From Sediminibacterium sp. C3 (GTDB lineage Bacteria; Bacteroidota; Bacteroidia; Chitinophagales; Chitinophagaceae): a DNA stretch of 64,000 nucleotides. The notes under the pieces were generated by a model. It was not told the origin of the DNA. It saw nothing but the letters and a program-made list of their open reading frames with translations, and did no database searches. The stretch lies in assembly GCF_000508085.1 (NCBI RefSeq), contig NZ_KI669560.1, forward strand, positions 1,380,464 through 1,444,463, read 5' to 3'. The position numbers and the translations under genes were made by a program. Each line of letters opens with the position of its first letter. Position 1 is the stretch's first letter. Below are positions 18,092-27,114 of the stretch, one piece after another.

Positions 18092-18877
18092 ATGAAAAAG
18101 ATATTTTGGTTATTACTCCTCATTTTTTCAGCATTTTGGTTGCAACCTTGCTATGCACAATCTTCCTCTAATCCCACTTATGTTATTGTACATGGTGCCT
18201 GGGGGGGAAGCTGGGCATTTAAAAAAGTAGATTCTCTGCTTACTGCCAAAGGTGCGCTTGTTTATCGCCCATCCTTAACGGGTCAGGGAGAGCGGGTTCA
18301 CCTGGCCACTCCTGAAGTAGGTTTGTACACACATATCAAAGATGTAGTCAACATGATTCTTTTTGAAGACTTGAAAAATATTGTGCTGGTAGGACATAGT
18401 TATGGTGGGATGGTAATAACGGGTGTGGCAGATAGTGTACCCGAAAGAATAACCCAGATGATTTACCTGGATGCATTTGTTCCAGAGGATGGAGAAAGCG
18501 TTTTTGCACAGGGCAAAACACCGGAAGCCATGAAGCCCTTGATTGAAAATGGATTTCTGGTTCCCAAATGGGTTAGGCCTGATCAGGCGCCTCCTAAAGA
18601 TGTACCCCATTCTGTTAAAACATTCACAGATAAAATCAGTCTGAAGAATCCAAAGCGAATGACAATACCTACCCATTATATCCTTACCGTAGACAAAGGA
18701 AAAGATCCAACCAAAGACGATTTTTCTACCCAGGCAGATAAGGCAAGAAAATACAAATGGCCGGTGTCTGTGTTGGAAGCCGATCATAATCCCCAATGGT
18801 CTGCTCCTGTTCCATTTGTTAATCTGTTACAGGATATTGTAAAAAAAAGATTCCTTAATAGGTTCTATCACGCCTGA
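18092..18877 (+). CDS. Secreted alpha/beta hydrolase, possibly the N-terminal half of a broken fusion
   Basis: Exported esterase-like protein. A signal peptide (hydrophobic residues 5-18 ending CYAQS) precedes a compact alpha/beta hydrolase fold with the oxyanion motif IVHGAWGG, nucleophile elbow GHSYGG (Ser103) and catalytic histidine in EADHNPQW (His232), as in the plant methylesterase/salicylate esterase-like group. The substrate is unknown. ATG at 18083 is an alternative start 3 codons earlier; the later ATG was preferred because a TATCTTTA element sits at 18068-18075. The last codons cross an A8 tract (18841-18848), after which this frame runs out within 10 codons while the next frame immediately encodes an M1 peptidase N-terminus. 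The natural product may continue into that peptidase. Confidence 0.85.
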   Translation: MKKIFWLLLLIFSAFWLQPCYAQSSSNPTYVIVHGAWGGSWAFKKVDSLLTAKGALVYRPSLTGQGERVHLATPEVGLYTHIKDVVNMILFEDLKNIVLVGHSYGGMVITGVADSVPERITQMIYLDAFVPEDGESVFAQGKTPEAMKPLIENGFLVPKWVRPDQAPPKDVPHSVKTFTDKISLKNPKRMTIPTHYILTVDKGKDPTKDDFSTQADKARKYKWPVSVLEADHNPQWSAPVPFVNLLQDIVKKRFLNRFYHA

Positions 18878-18893
18878 AAGAGCCTGGTGGAAT

Positions 18894-20417
18894 TTGCTGC
18901 ACTACGATTTAACTGTTCAACCAGATTGGGTAAATAAACGACTTAATGGAGTTAATACAATAACTTATGGTATTGCCCATAATAGGCTCATATCGGAGAT
19001 GCAGATTGATTTGGTATTTCCATTGGGAATTGACAGTGTAATACAGGATGGGAAAAAAGTTCCATTTAGACAAGTTGGTGATTTCTGGTATCTGCAGGTA
19101 AACAGACAAAAGCAGGTTTCAAAAAAGCAAATCAGTATTTATTATTCAGGTAAACCTGTTGAATCTCTTCATGCTCCCTGGGATGGCGGTATGGTCTGGT
19201 CTAGTGATTCACTTGGCAGACCTTGGATTTCAGTTGCCTGTCAATACAAAGGTGCCAGTCTCTGGTTTCCCTGTAAGAATCATTTAGCGGATGAACCTGA
19301 AAATGGAGCAACAGTATCTGTAATTGTTCCGGATAGTTTAATGGCGGTAAGTAATGGGAGATTAATGCTGGAGCAAAAAATGGCTGTAGGTAAAACCTTG
19401 TACCGTTGGCAGGTAAAGAGTCCAATCAATCATTATGGCATTTCTTTTTATATTGGTAAGTATGTTCAATTGTCTGGAAAGTTTAAAGGTATAAAGGGAG
19501 AATTAAGTACGGATTTCTGGGTGCTGGATTACAATCGCCAAAAGGCAATTGAACATTTGATGCCCCAGACCGATAGTACACTTGTTGCGTTGGAACATAG
19601 TTTTGGTCCGTATCCTTTTTATCAGGATGGATTTAAAATGGTTGATGCACCATATATAGGCATGGAACATCAGAGTGCCATTGCGTATGGAAGTTCTTAC
19701 CGAAAAGGAACCAACTTGAAAGGAGGGGATATATCCAATACAGGATGGGGAAAAAAAACGGATCGCATTCTGGTTCATGAAACTGCCCATGAATGGTTTG
19801 GTAATAGTATAACAGCCAGTGATATTGCCGATAGATGGATTCAGGAAGGTTTTGTTGGTTTGGCAGAAGAACTGGTGATTGCCCATTATTGGGGAGCAGA
19901 TGCGGGAAATGCCTTCATGCAGGGAAGGTTCAGGACAATTGAAAATGACAAACCGATAATTGGTCGCTATGGGATTAATGAAGATGGTGGTCAGGATAAC
20001 TATGTAAAGGGATGGGCCGTATTGCATATGATAAAAACTATGTTGTCTGATGATGCCCGCTTTATAACAATATTAAAAAAGCTGAACAAGCAGTTTTATC
20101 ATCAGGTAACTTCCTCCAATGCTATCGAGAATTATTTTATCCGGGAAACCCGGTTGCAACTGAAACCATTTTTTGATCAATATTTAAGAACTACAGAAGT
20201 TCCTGTACTTCAATATGCAATCAAAGGGAATCAGATTCGATACAGGTTTATCAATTGCAATACTGATTTTACAATGCCAGTTAAAACCAATTTATCAGGA
20301 CGGGAATGGATTTACCCTGCTGTTTCATGGAAAACCTCGGTATTTAACGGGTTCAAAAAAGATAACCAATTTGAAGTTGATTCTAATTTTTATCTAAAGG
20401 CAGAGCGGGTTGACTAA
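18894..20417 (+). CDS. M1 family metallopeptidase lacking its own signal peptide
   Basis: Zinc aminopeptidase of the M1 family. It has the GMEHQ substrate-binding motif, zinc site HETAH (295-299) with third ligand Glu318, and the ENGATVSV and YYVKG-like (NYVKGWAVLH) regions of Bacteroidota homologues. The only initiator in frame is a TTG at 18894, but family-like sequence starts earlier: codons from 18849 read DSLIGSITPERAWWN, a hallmark N-terminus of these enzymes, and the frame is closed by TAA at 18840-18842. So as written the protein lacks export signal and conserved N-terminus. A one-base shift in the A8 tract would join it in frame to the secreted hydrolase upstream. Its stop overlaps the stop of the convergent CoA-transferase gene. 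Confidence 0.85.
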   Translation: MLHYDLTVQPDWVNKRLNGVNTITYGIAHNRLISEMQIDLVFPLGIDSVIQDGKKVPFRQVGDFWYLQVNRQKQVSKKQISIYYSGKPVESLHAPWDGGMVWSSDSLGRPWISVACQYKGASLWFPCKNHLADEPENGATVSVIVPDSLMAVSNGRLMLEQKMAVGKTLYRWQVKSPINHYGISFYIGKYVQLSGKFKGIKGELSTDFWVLDYNRQKAIEHLMPQTDSTLVALEHSFGPYPFYQDGFKMVDAPYIGMEHQSAIAYGSSYRKGTNLKGGDISNTGWGKKTDRILVHETAHEWFGNSITASDIADRWIQEGFVGLAEELVIAHYWGADAGNAFMQGRFRTIENDKPIIGRYGINEDGGQDNYVKGWAVLHMIKTMLSDDARFITILKKLNKQFYHQVTSSNAIENYFIRETRLQLKPFFDQYLRTTEVPVLQYAIKGNQIRYRFINCNTDFTMPVKTNLSGREWIYPAVSWKTSVFNGFKKDNQFEVDSNFYLKAERVD

Positions 20418-21679
20418 CACTTGAATCTCTCTACTGTTGCCCGTTCCAGTTCTTCCCGATGATCCGGATGTGCAATGCTGATTAGTGCTTTGGCTCTTTG
20501 TGCCATATTCATACCGAATAAATTGATAGCACCGTATTCAGTTACTACCCAATGAATATGACCCCGTGTGGTAACAACGCCAGCCCCCTGTTTTAGGTAA
20601 GGTACAATTCTTGAAATGCCTTTGTTGGTAACTGAAGGAAGGGCAATGATTGGTTTTCCTCCCTCTGATAAAGCAGCCCCTCTAATAAAATCCATCTGTC
20701 CTCCAATCCCCGAATATTGATACATGCCTATTGAATCTGAACATACTTGACCAGTTAGGTCTATTTCAATGGCACTGTTGATGGCAGTTACTTTCTTATT
20801 CAGACTTAAAACCCTTGGGTCGTTTACATAGTCTATATCGAGTGCCTTAATAATTGGATTGTCATCGGCAAAGTCATAGAGTGCTTTGGTTCCCAACATA
20901 AAGGAAGTAACACAATATCCTTTTACAATTTTCTTTCTGCTGTTATTAATGGTGCCATTCTGAATTAGCGGTATGGCACCATCGGAAAACATTTCTGTAT
21001 GCAATCCCAGGTTTTTATGATTGGTTAAATTTTTTAAAACCGCATCCGGAATACTTCCGATCCCCAACTGAAGGGTTGCCTCGTCTTCTACTAATTCAGC
21101 TACGATTTTTCCTATTTTTTCATGTACATCTGTCAACCCTTTTGCATAGCTAACTTCCGGAAGTGGATCATCTGTCCATACGGCAAAATCTATTTTTGAG
21201 AAAGGAATAAATCCATCTCCGTGCACTCTTGGCATATTTGGATTTACCTGTGCAATTACTGTTTTTGCTGAGCGTAAAGCAGATTTTACAATATCTACTG
21301 AAGTGCCAAGTGAACAGTAGCCGTGTTTGTCAGGCGGGGACACTGTTACTATTGCTACATCAACCTGTAAAATATTTCTATTGAACAACAAAGGAATTTC
21401 ACTTAGGAAAACAGGCGTATAATCCCCCATACCCATGCTGATGGCTTTTCGGTTGCTTTCAGAAACAAAAAGCGAATTCATGTAAAAATGTCCTTTCAGC
21501 GAAGGGTCATTCAAGTCTACACCCTGTTGGGTTATACTTATTAATTCTACATTATACAATCGGTCTTTTTGTGCAATCAGTTCATTGATTAACCTGATTG
21601 GAGTAGCCGCACTTCCGTGCAGGAATACTTTTTGGTCGGTATTGATTTTTTGAATGGCTTCTGAAGCAGAAATGTACAT
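20414..21679 (-). CDS. Acetyl-CoA hydrolase / 4-hydroxybutyrate CoA-transferase family protein
   Basis: 421-residue cytoplasmic class I CoA-transferase. It moves CoA between acetyl-CoA and short carboxylates through a glutamyl-CoA intermediate. Seen: the N-terminal Rossmann half (VTVSPPDKHGYCSLG, conserved in the family), the active-site glutamate in LHTEMFSDG (Glu229), and the C-terminal segments YSGIGGQMDFIRGA and TEYGAINLFG. The 4-hydroxybutyrate transferase subgroup fits best, but the acceptor cannot be fixed; hydrolase activity is also possible. A TAATTTTG element lies 31 bases upstream of the ATG. Confidence 0.88.
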   Translation of the reverse strand: MYISASEAIQKINTDQKVFLHGSAATPIRLINELIAQKDRLYNVELISITQQGVDLNDPSLKGHFYMNSLFVSESNRKAISMGMGDYTPVFLSEIPLLFNRNILQVDVAIVTVSPPDKHGYCSLGTSVDIVKSALRSAKTVIAQVNPNMPRVHGDGFIPFSKIDFAVWTDDPLPEVSYAKGLTDVHEKIGKIVAELVEDEATLQLGIGSIPDAVLKNLTNHKNLGLHTEMFSDGAIPLIQNGTINNSRKKIVKGYCVTSFMLGTKALYDFADDNPIIKALDIDYVNDPRVLSLNKKVTAINSAIEIDLTGQVCSDSIGMYQYSGIGGQMDFIRGAALSEGGKPIIALPSVTNKGISRIVPYLKQGAGVVTTRGHIHWVVTEYGAINLFGMNMAQRAKALISIAHPDHREELERATVERFKC

Positions 21680-21709
21680 GAGACTATTTTATGATTTGAT
21701 TGCGAATGG

Positions 21710-21717
21710 CAAAATTA
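21710..21717 (-). promoter_or_regulatory. -7 promoter element TAATTTTG before the CoA-transferase gene
   Basis: Perfect TAnnTTTG on the minus strand in the 150-base divergent region between the CoA-transferase and sigma-factor genes. No TTG at the standard distance. Confidence 0.35.
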
Positions 21718-21829
21718 AAAGATTAATAAAGTCTTAATTACCGTTTTTACATGATAAAACTCATATTTGACTGTTAAATTTTTCTCAATATTATTATTTA
21801 ATTTGTAGCTTCATTACTCAATTGCTTTC

Positions 21830-22420
21830 GTGCTGTCCAATGTAGAAATTAATGAATTGCTTGAAGCCATCTCTGCAAGAGATTGCGAAAAGTCTTATAA
21901 GGCGCTGTTTGTGTCATTGCATGAAAGCCTTTATGGGTTTGCTTTTGCCATACTTAAGTCTTCTGAAGATACAGAAGAAGTGGTTTCTGATCTTTTTATT
22001 AATTTATGGATGAAAAGAAAAAATTTAAAGCGGTTAGAAAACCCCAGGCTTTATCTGCTGATTGGAACGAAAAACTTTGCTTTGAACCGCTTGAAAATAA
22101 ATAAGCGGAAGGCATCGCTTCAAATAGATGATTTTTCAATGCAACTGGAAAGTGTATTTTTTAATCCGGAGGAATTGGCCATCTCTGCTGAGCTGACTCA
22201 AAAAATTATGGATGCAGTGAATGCCTTACCTCCAAAATGCAAAATCATCTTTAAACTAATAAAGGAAGACGGATTAAAATACCAGGAAGTTTCCGAGCTG
22301 CTGGATGTATCTGTTAAAACCGTTGAGTCTCAAATGGCAATTGCGCTACGAAGAATTCGTCAATGTTTGGAGTTTAAACATGAATTCCCTGAGATCCACT
22401 CTATTTTAGCCAAAAAATAA
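21830..22420 (+). CDS. ECF RNA polymerase sigma factor (FecI-like) of the PUL
   Basis: 196-residue extracytoplasmic-function sigma factor. Region 2 (about residues 20-90) includes LYGFAFAILKSSEDTEEVVSDLFINLW; region 4 (about 125-180) is a helix-turn-helix with LPPKCKIIFKLIKEDGLKYQ and ELLDVSVKTVESQMA. The start is a GTG at 21830, with no ATG in a suitable place. The next genes are a FecR anti-sigma factor and a SusC transporter with an STN signalling domain, so this sigma factor probably activates the downstream glycan-utilisation genes when substrate occupies SusC. Confidence 0.93.
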   Translation: MLSNVEINELLEAISARDCEKSYKALFVSLHESLYGFAFAILKSSEDTEEVVSDLFINLWMKRKNLKRLENPRLYLLIGTKNFALNRLKINKRKASLQIDDFSMQLESVFFNPEELAISAELTQKIMDAVNALPPKCKIIFKLIKEDGLKYQEVSELLDVSVKTVESQMAIALRRIRQCLEFKHEFPEIHSILAKK

Positions 22421-22484
22421 TTTTTTATCCCTTTTAGGGGTATTTCTGCTTTTGGCTTGTCCTTATTCTGACCATATACTTGCC

Positions 22485-23630
22485 ATGAAAGAAGAACGAT
22501 TTTGGATTCTGCTTACGAAAAAGATTTTCGGCGAAGCTTCTGAGGAGGAATTGAAGCAATTGCAGGATTATATAAGTTCAAATCAAGATTTTCTGGCTTC
22601 TCATGACAGACTAACCGATTTTTTCGCATCCAATACACCTAAAACTTCTAGCTCCAATAAGCAAAATCAGGAAGACCATTACCTCAATCATGTGAACAGA
22701 CTTAAAGCACAGGTTCAGGATTTTGATATGGTAGATGATGAGATTGCCAACGATTTTATTCATATTGAAACTAAGCAACCAAAAATTGCCAGGTGGATCA
22801 AGGTAGCCTTTTCAATTGCTGCAGTAAGTATTGGTGCATTCTTTCTTTTCAATACTCTTTTCAGCAAATCAGAGCTTCCTGCCCTTGCTAAAAGCAAGCC
22901 TCAGAATGAAGTGATTGTTAGTAAGGGGTCTAAGTCAAAAATTGTATTACCTGATGGAACCCAGGTTTGGATTAATTCAGGAAGCAAGTTGACTTATGAT
23001 GAAAATTTAAATGGAAAATACAGAGAGGTGATGTTGGATGGCGAGGCTTACTTTGACGTCGTTCATAATCCCTCCAGACCCTTTATTGTACATACTTCAG
23101 ACATAGATATTCATGTATTGGGAACTGTTTTTAATGTGAAAGCATATTCAGTGGATGAAACCATTGAAGCTACACTGATTCAGGGCTCCATTGAAGTGAT
23201 CAACAGAAATCAAAAAGATGCTCCTAAGTTAATGTTGAAGCCTCATGAAAAAATTATTTTCAATAAGGAGAGCACTGTTAATGCGAAGAAAGAGGTGATA
23301 GCGGGAGCAGAGATAAAAGAAATTCGGGAAACCTCTTTTAATGTGCAGGTAGTTCCTATCTCTAAAACATTAGCTGATTCCAGTATACATGAAACATCAT
23401 GGGTGTATAACAAAATACTTTTTGAAGAAGAAAAGGTAAAAGACATTGTAAAAAAACTTGAACGTTGGTATAATGTTCAAATTAATCTGGCTAACGAAGA
23501 CATTGAAAATATTCGACTAAGCGGATCATTTGTAGACGAAACAATTGATGAGGCTTTGCGTGACCTTCAATTATTAATCCCTTTTAATTATGAAATCAAA
23601 AACAATATTATAACTATCAGTAAAAAATAA
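22485..23630 (+). CDS. FecR family anti-sigma factor
   Basis: 381-residue inner-membrane regulator. A cytoplasmic N-terminus of about 100 residues (sigma binding) is followed by one membrane helix (about 105-122), the FecR periplasmic domain (KSKIVLPDGTQVWINSGSKL, LDGEAYFDV, VLGTVFNVKAY) and a C-terminal DUF4974-type domain (KDIVKKLERWYNVQI, IRLSGSFVDETIDEAL) that resembles an STN fold. An upstream TTG at 22452 is in frame, but the ATG at 22485 begins the normal family N-terminus. It would hold the sigma factor until SusC signals substrate. Confidence 0.94.
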   Translation: MKEERFWILLTKKIFGEASEEELKQLQDYISSNQDFLASHDRLTDFFASNTPKTSSSNKQNQEDHYLNHVNRLKAQVQDFDMVDDEIANDFIHIETKQPKIARWIKVAFSIAAVSIGAFFLFNTLFSKSELPALAKSKPQNEVIVSKGSKSKIVLPDGTQVWINSGSKLTYDENLNGKYREVMLDGEAYFDVVHNPSRPFIVHTSDIDIHVLGTVFNVKAYSVDETIEATLIQGSIEVINRNQKDAPKLMLKPHEKIIFNKESTVNAKKEVIAGAEIKEIRETSFNVQVVPISKTLADSSIHETSWVYNKILFEEEKVKDIVKKLERWYNVQINLANEDIENIRLSGSFVDETIDEALRDLQLLIPFNYEIKNNIITISKK

Positions 23631-23636
23631 TAAAAA

Positions 23637-23695
23637 CGGGAAATGTTGCAGCATTTCCCGCTAAAAGCACAGCAATCTTATGGATAAAATCCATA
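23637..23695 (+). promoter_or_regulatory. Two hairpins in the SusC gene leader
   Basis: The FecR-SusC interval carries CGGGAAATG-TTGCAG-CATTTCCCG (23637-23660), a 9-bp perfect stem, and TATGGAT-AAA-ATCCATA (23679-23695), a 7-bp perfect stem. The first has no T-run on the plus strand, so it is a weak plus-strand terminator candidate; attenuation, mRNA processing or stabilisation are alternatives. The SusC ATG is 35 bases after the second stem. Confidence 0.45.
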
Positions 23696-23729
23696 GGCGT
23701 TGCATTCTTTTATAACCAAAATCAAAATT

Positions 23730-26700
23730 ATGCAAAAAAGTGTAGTTCTTGGCCACAAAAAGTGGCGCAGGACGCTTCTCAAAACCTTGCTCATTATGAA
23801 GCTTGCCATTGTAATTACCTTGGTATCAATTATGCAGGTAAGTGCAACTACCTCTCTAGGACAAAAAGTCAGTGTAAAAACAAACAAAACAGAGATCAAA
23901 AAGGTCTTAAAGCAAATTGAAAATGAAGGGTATTTTCGATTTTTGTATAATTCTGACTTAAAGGACCTTAAGAATAAAGTAAACTTTAACGCTATTAACT
24001 GGACCATTGGACAGTCTCTTAACGATTTGTTTGCAGGAACCAACCTGACATACAAACAACTGGGAGGAAATTTATTTGCCATTATTTCGACCAATGAAGT
24101 TGAAAATGATAAAATTGCTATTACCGGTAAAATTGTAGGGGATAACAAAGAAACCTTATCGGGTGCTTCTATTTTGGAAAAAGGAACCAATAATGGAACA
24201 TTTGCAGACAACAATGGTAATTTTAAAATTACTGTTGATAAAAATGCTACCCTGGTTATCAGTAGTATTGGTTATGAAACAACCGAAGTGAAAGTTGCAG
24301 GAAAAGCTATCATTGATGTGCAACTGTCACTTGCTGTTAAGAAAATGGACGAAGTGGTTGTAATTGGTTATGGATCTGCCAGCAAAAGAGATTTAACTGG
24401 TTCTATTGTGAAAATTTCAGGAAAGGAAGTTGCTGATAAACCTAACACCAATCCCGTTGCTTCTTTGCAAGGTAAAGTAGCAGGTTTGTCCGTTGTAAAT
24501 AATGGTACTCCTGGTGCAGCTCCAGATATCAGAATCAGAGGTACTATCAGTATCGGATCTGTTCGACCTTTATATGTTGTGGATGGAGTGTTCAATGACA
24601 ATATTGATTATATCAACCCGAATGATATTGAGTCAATTGAAATTTTAAAAGACCCTTCATCTCTTGCTATTTTCGGGGTAAGAGGTGCAGCAGGGGTTAT
24701 TGCAATCACAACTAAAAGAGCGAAAGCAGGTCAGGTAGTGATTAATTTCAATTCTACTTATGGGTTTAAAAAACTGGTAAATAAAATTGCATTAGTTAGC
24801 GGTGAGCAGTTTAAAACCCTGTACGAAGAAGAAAAAGCAAATATTGGTGTTACTTCTCCTTTCGATTACAGTAACTGGACTGCCAATACAGATTGGATTG
24901 ATGCAGTTACGCGCACAGGGACATTCAGTAGTAGTAATCTGAGCTTAGCTTCTAGTACTGAAAAGAATAAGTTCAATTTTGGAATTGGTTATACAGGTGA
25001 CGAAGGATTAATCAAGCATGAAAAACTGGAAAGATTTCAACTTTCTTTTAATGATGAGGTTAAATTGAATAAAGCCATTAAGCTTGGAGTAAACTTTAAT
25101 GCTACCAGACAGGTTAATCCTTATAATGCAACTTATATTCTGGATCAGGCAAGAAAAGTAATTCCTTTGGTTAGTGATGGAACTATTGCTGTAAAAGCGA
25201 AGAACCCATACGGGTTAGATAGTACTGTTCAGAATTTGTATTACGAATTACCTTCTATTCAGAACTCAGGTGTTGTGAATCCTTTAATTCAACTTGAAAA
25301 TGAATGGGACAAAACCAAGAGTGTTGAATACAGAACAGTGGGTAGTGTTTTTGGAGAAGTGAACTTCTTGAGAGATTTTACTTTCAGAGCAAGTTTTTAT
25401 GCTGATATCAGTAATGTAAATACTCGTCAGTATACACCTATGTACAATGCTTACGACGCTGCAATTAAGAGGCCATTTTTGTATAGCCGTACTACAACTA
25501 TTTCTGAATCGGATCAGTCTTATAAGAAATTCCAGCAAGATTTTATTCTTAATTACAGAAGGAGTTTCGGAGATCATAGTTTAACTGCAATGGCTGGATG
25601 GACTACTTATTACTACGGTAATTTCAACAGGTCAGCGGCTGCCAGACAAAGTGCTACTGGTGCTGCAATACCGGATGATAATCGTTTTTGGTTCATAAAT
25701 AATGGATTTACGGATCCAACTACCAAGATTTCCAATTCTGACCAGCGAGAAAGAACAACTGCTTCTGCTTTGTTAAGAGTGTTGTATAATTATCAGGGTA
25801 AATATTACCTGAATGCATCAATCAGAAGAGATGGTTCTTCTCAGATTTCACCAAACAACCGCTGGCAGAATTTCTGGGCTATTGGGGGTGCATGGGAAAT
25901 TAGTAGAGAAAATTTCTTCAAGAATCAGAATGTTTTTGACTATGTAAAATTAAAAGCCTCAATCGGGGTTTTGGGTAACCAGAATACCTATGGGTATGAT
26001 TATCCTTTTTATCCAGGCTTAGTTGCAGGTAATGCTGCAGTTTTTGGCAACCTGGTTTACAACGCATTCTCACAATCCTATTTGCCTAATCCAAATTTGA
26101 AATGGGAAACTGTACACGCTAAAGAAGTGGGTGTAGAATTCAATGCCTTAAAGAATAAGTTACACGTTGAAATTAATTACTTCAATAAACTTACTAAAGA
26201 TTTAATGACATTTATTCCTGGTAGTCAGGGTGTGTCTAATGGATTGGATAATATCGGTAGTATCAGAAACAGCGGTATTGAATTGTCTGCAAGCTATACT
26301 AAGGATATCAACAAAGACCTTTCTATCACTGTAAATGGTAATTTCACTACTTATAAGAATAAGGTTGAATCACTTGCTACCAAGGAGTTCTCTATTGTAA
26401 ATGGCGTAAACAGAACAACAGTAGGATTGCCAATTGGTTATTTCTATGGTTATATAGTAGAAGGCATTTATCAATCTTATGCTGATAAGCTGGCTTCTCC
26501 GGTTAATACTGAGTTCTCTTATGGTCCCGGCGACTTAAAATACAAAGATATTAACGGTGATGGTAAAATAAATACAGCTGACAGAACCATGATTGGGAAT
26601 CCAACTCCTGACTTTGCCTATGGAGGTAGCATTTCTGTAAAGTATAAGAATCTGGATTTCGGTATTGATTTGGGAGGTGTTTATGGTAATGAAATTTTCA

Positions 26701-27092
26701 GAAACTGGGGTGGTACAGAATCACCTTTCCAACGAGTGAATTATGCTTCGTTTAAGATGAACAGATGGCATGGTGAGGGTACTTCCAACTGGGATCCTAT
26801 TTTGGCTCAGGACCACAGAGTTAATTATGAAGCATCTACTTACAATATTGAAGATGGTAGCTATTTCAGAATCAGAAATATCCAGCTTGGATACAACGTA
26901 GTTTCTTCATTCCTGAACAGAGCTAAAATAAAATCATTAAGAGCATTTGTGAATGTTCAAAACTTTAATACCTGGAAAAGAAATTCTGGTTATACACCTG
27001 AATTTGGTGGAAGCGCCATTTCATTTGGCGTAGACAATGCCGGCGGTGCCATTCCGTTGACTACCACTTTTGGAATTAATGTAACATTCTAA
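23730..27092 (+). CDS. SusC/RagA-type TonB-dependent transporter with STN signalling domain
   Basis: 1120-residue outer-membrane importer of oligosaccharides. After an export signal come an STN domain (about residues 44-110: VSVKTNKTEIKKVLKQIEN and INWTIGQSLNDLFAGT), a carboxypeptidase-regulatory-like domain (ITGKIVGDNKETLSGASI), the plug with the SusC hallmark LYVVDGVFND and SIEILKDPSSLAIFGVRGAAGVI, and a 22-strand-type barrel ending in phenylalanine (GINVTF). The STN domain is the part that contacts FecR. An in-frame TTG at 23700 would add 10 residues; the ATG at 23730 is preferred. It works as a complex with the SusD lipoprotein encoded 22 bases later. Confidence 0.96.
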   Translation: MQKSVVLGHKKWRRTLLKTLLIMKLAIVITLVSIMQVSATTSLGQKVSVKTNKTEIKKVLKQIENEGYFRFLYNSDLKDLKNKVNFNAINWTIGQSLNDLFAGTNLTYKQLGGNLFAIISTNEVENDKIAITGKIVGDNKETLSGASILEKGTNNGTFADNNGNFKITVDKNATLVISSIGYETTEVKVAGKAIIDVQLSLAVKKMDEVVVIGYGSASKRDLTGSIVKISGKEVADKPNTNPVASLQGKVAGLSVVNNGTPGAAPDIRIRGTISIGSVRPLYVVDGVFNDNIDYINPNDIESIEILKDPSSLAIFGVRGAAGVIAITTKRAKAGQVVINFNSTYGFKKLVNKIALVSGEQFKTLYEEEKANIGVTSPFDYSNWTANTDWIDAVTRTGTFSSSNLSLASSTEKNKFNFGIGYTGDEGLIKHEKLERFQLSFNDEVKLNKAIKLGVNFNATRQVNPYNATYILDQARKVIPLVSDGTIAVKAKNPYGLDSTVQNLYYELPSIQNSGVVNPLIQLENEWDKTKSVEYRTVGSVFGEVNFLRDFTFRASFYADISNVNTRQYTPMYNAYDAAIKRPFLYSRTTTISESDQSYKKFQQDFILNYRRSFGDHSLTAMAGWTTYYYGNFNRSAAARQSATGAAIPDDNRFWFINNGFTDPTTKISNSDQRERTTASALLRVLYNYQGKYYLNASIRRDGSSQISPNNRWQNFWAIGGAWEISRENFFKNQNVFDYVKLKASIGVLGNQNTYGYDYPFYPGLVAGNAAVFGNLVYNAFSQSYLPNPNLKWETVHAKEVGVEFNALKNKLHVEINYFNKLTKDLMTFIPGSQGVSNGLDNIGSIRNSGIELSASYTKDINKDLSITVNGNFTTYKNKVESLATKEFSIVNGVNRTTVGLPIGYFYGYIVEGIYQSYADKLASPVNTEFSYGPGDLKYKDINGDGKINTADRTMIGNPTPDFAYGGSISVKYKNLDFGIDLGGVYGNEIFRNWGGTESPFQRVNYASFKMNRWHGEGTSNWDPILAQDHRVNYEASTYNIEDGSYFRIRNIQLGYNVVSSFLNRAKIKSLRAFVNVQNFNTWKRNSGYTPEFGGSAISFGVDNAGGAIPLTTTFGINVTF

Positions 27093-27114
27093 GTCTTTTA
27101 AATTATTATAATTT

